Source: an uncultured Anaerosacchariphilus sp. | GTDB taxonomy: Bacteria; Bacillota; Clostridia; Lachnospirales; Lachnospiraceae | DNA: 5,616 nucleotides | NCBI GenBank assembly: GCA_934373375.1 | Contig: CAKROP010000157.1 | Span: 1 to 5,616, forward strand | Direction: 5' to 3' | In this document: in pieces, positions 5,548 through 5,616 of the stretch | How positions within the stretch are numbered: position 1 is the first letter of the stretch | Layout of the letters: every line of letters starts with the position of its first letter | Position numbers and translations under genes: made by a program | Notes under the pieces: model-generated | The model's input: only the letters and a program-made list of their open reading frames with translations | Told to the model about the DNA's origin: nothing | The model's database searches: none

Positions 5548-5616
5548 TTACTTGGTTCCAAAAATTCTGTCGCCTGCGTCGCCCAGACCCGGAACGATGT
5601 ATCCGTTCTCGTTCAG
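5548..5616 (-). CDS. upp: Uracil phosphoribosyltransferase, last 22 codons
   Basis: Only the carboxy end lies in the window. The frame reads LNENGYIVPGLGDAGDRIFG followed by TK and a TAA stop (5548-5550). This is the highly conserved C-terminus of Upp, containing the uracil-binding GDAGDRxFGT segment. Upp makes UMP from uracil and PRPP. Its stop codon is 19 bases before the dCMP deaminase ATG, with that gene's ribosome binding site between them, so the two are cotranscribed. The start lies beyond the right edge. Confidence 0.93.
   Translation of the reverse strand: MNENGYIVPGLGDAGDRIFGTK

Noticed and set aside
5040..5561. Longer dCMP deaminase starting at TTG 5561
   Set aside because: It would overlap the last codons of upp and ignore the well-placed GGAGGT before the ATG at 5528.

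Overview
The window looks like chromosomal DNA from an anaerobic gut Firmicute, most probably a member of the Lachnospiraceae (Clostridia). The grounds are strong AGGAGG-type ribosome binding sites, mid-range GC in genes with AT-rich spacers, compact intrinsic terminators, an upp / dCMP deaminase gene pair, a small class II ketose-bisphosphate aldolase, and a GEMM-I riboswitch with a clostridial-type 3' half. The genus cannot be fixed from this sequence.

Layout, left to right. (1) 1-657, minus: 5' part of a class II ketose-bisphosphate aldolase gene of the GatY/KbaY/Fba family, running off the left edge. Its promoter lies at 706-734. (2) 658-1555: about 900 bases with no convincing protein gene. 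This is not empty: on the minus strand it carries a complete small transcription unit, with a promoter (1296-1324), a cyclic-di-GMP-I (GEMM-I) riboswitch aptamer (about 1195-1275), and a palindrome-rich tail ending in an intrinsic terminator (1034-1062). Two more strong hairpins (876-910 and 926-956) lie between this unit and the aldolase promoter. The 103-codon open frame across 1028-1339 is an accident of the riboswitch sequence. (3) 1556-3358, minus: a complete L-fucose isomerase gene (fucI) with its own terminator (1499-1532). (4) 3359-3556: a divergent control region with promoters for fucI (leftward) and for an AraC-type regulator (rightward). (5) 3557-4974, plus: the AraC-family regulator followed 14 bases later by a DUF402 protein gene, probably one operon, ending in a bidirectional terminator (4979-5020). 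(6) 5040-5616, minus: a dCMP deaminase gene preceded by the last 22 codons of upp (uracil phosphoribosyltransferase), a pyrimidine salvage operon that enters from the right edge.

How the parts may work together. The AraC regulator sits back to back with fucI, and the fucI promoter has a good -10 but a poor -35, as expected for an activator-dependent promoter. L-fucose-responsive control of fucI is therefore the simplest reading, though it is inferred. The pyrimidine salvage genes look like unrelated housekeeping neighbours. The most interesting element is the c-di-GMP riboswitch. Its own promoter and terminator are clear, but no motility, adhesion or signalling gene follows it. It is either a stand-alone c-di-GMP-sensing RNA or a switch controlling read-through toward the aldolase gene about 380 bases downstream.
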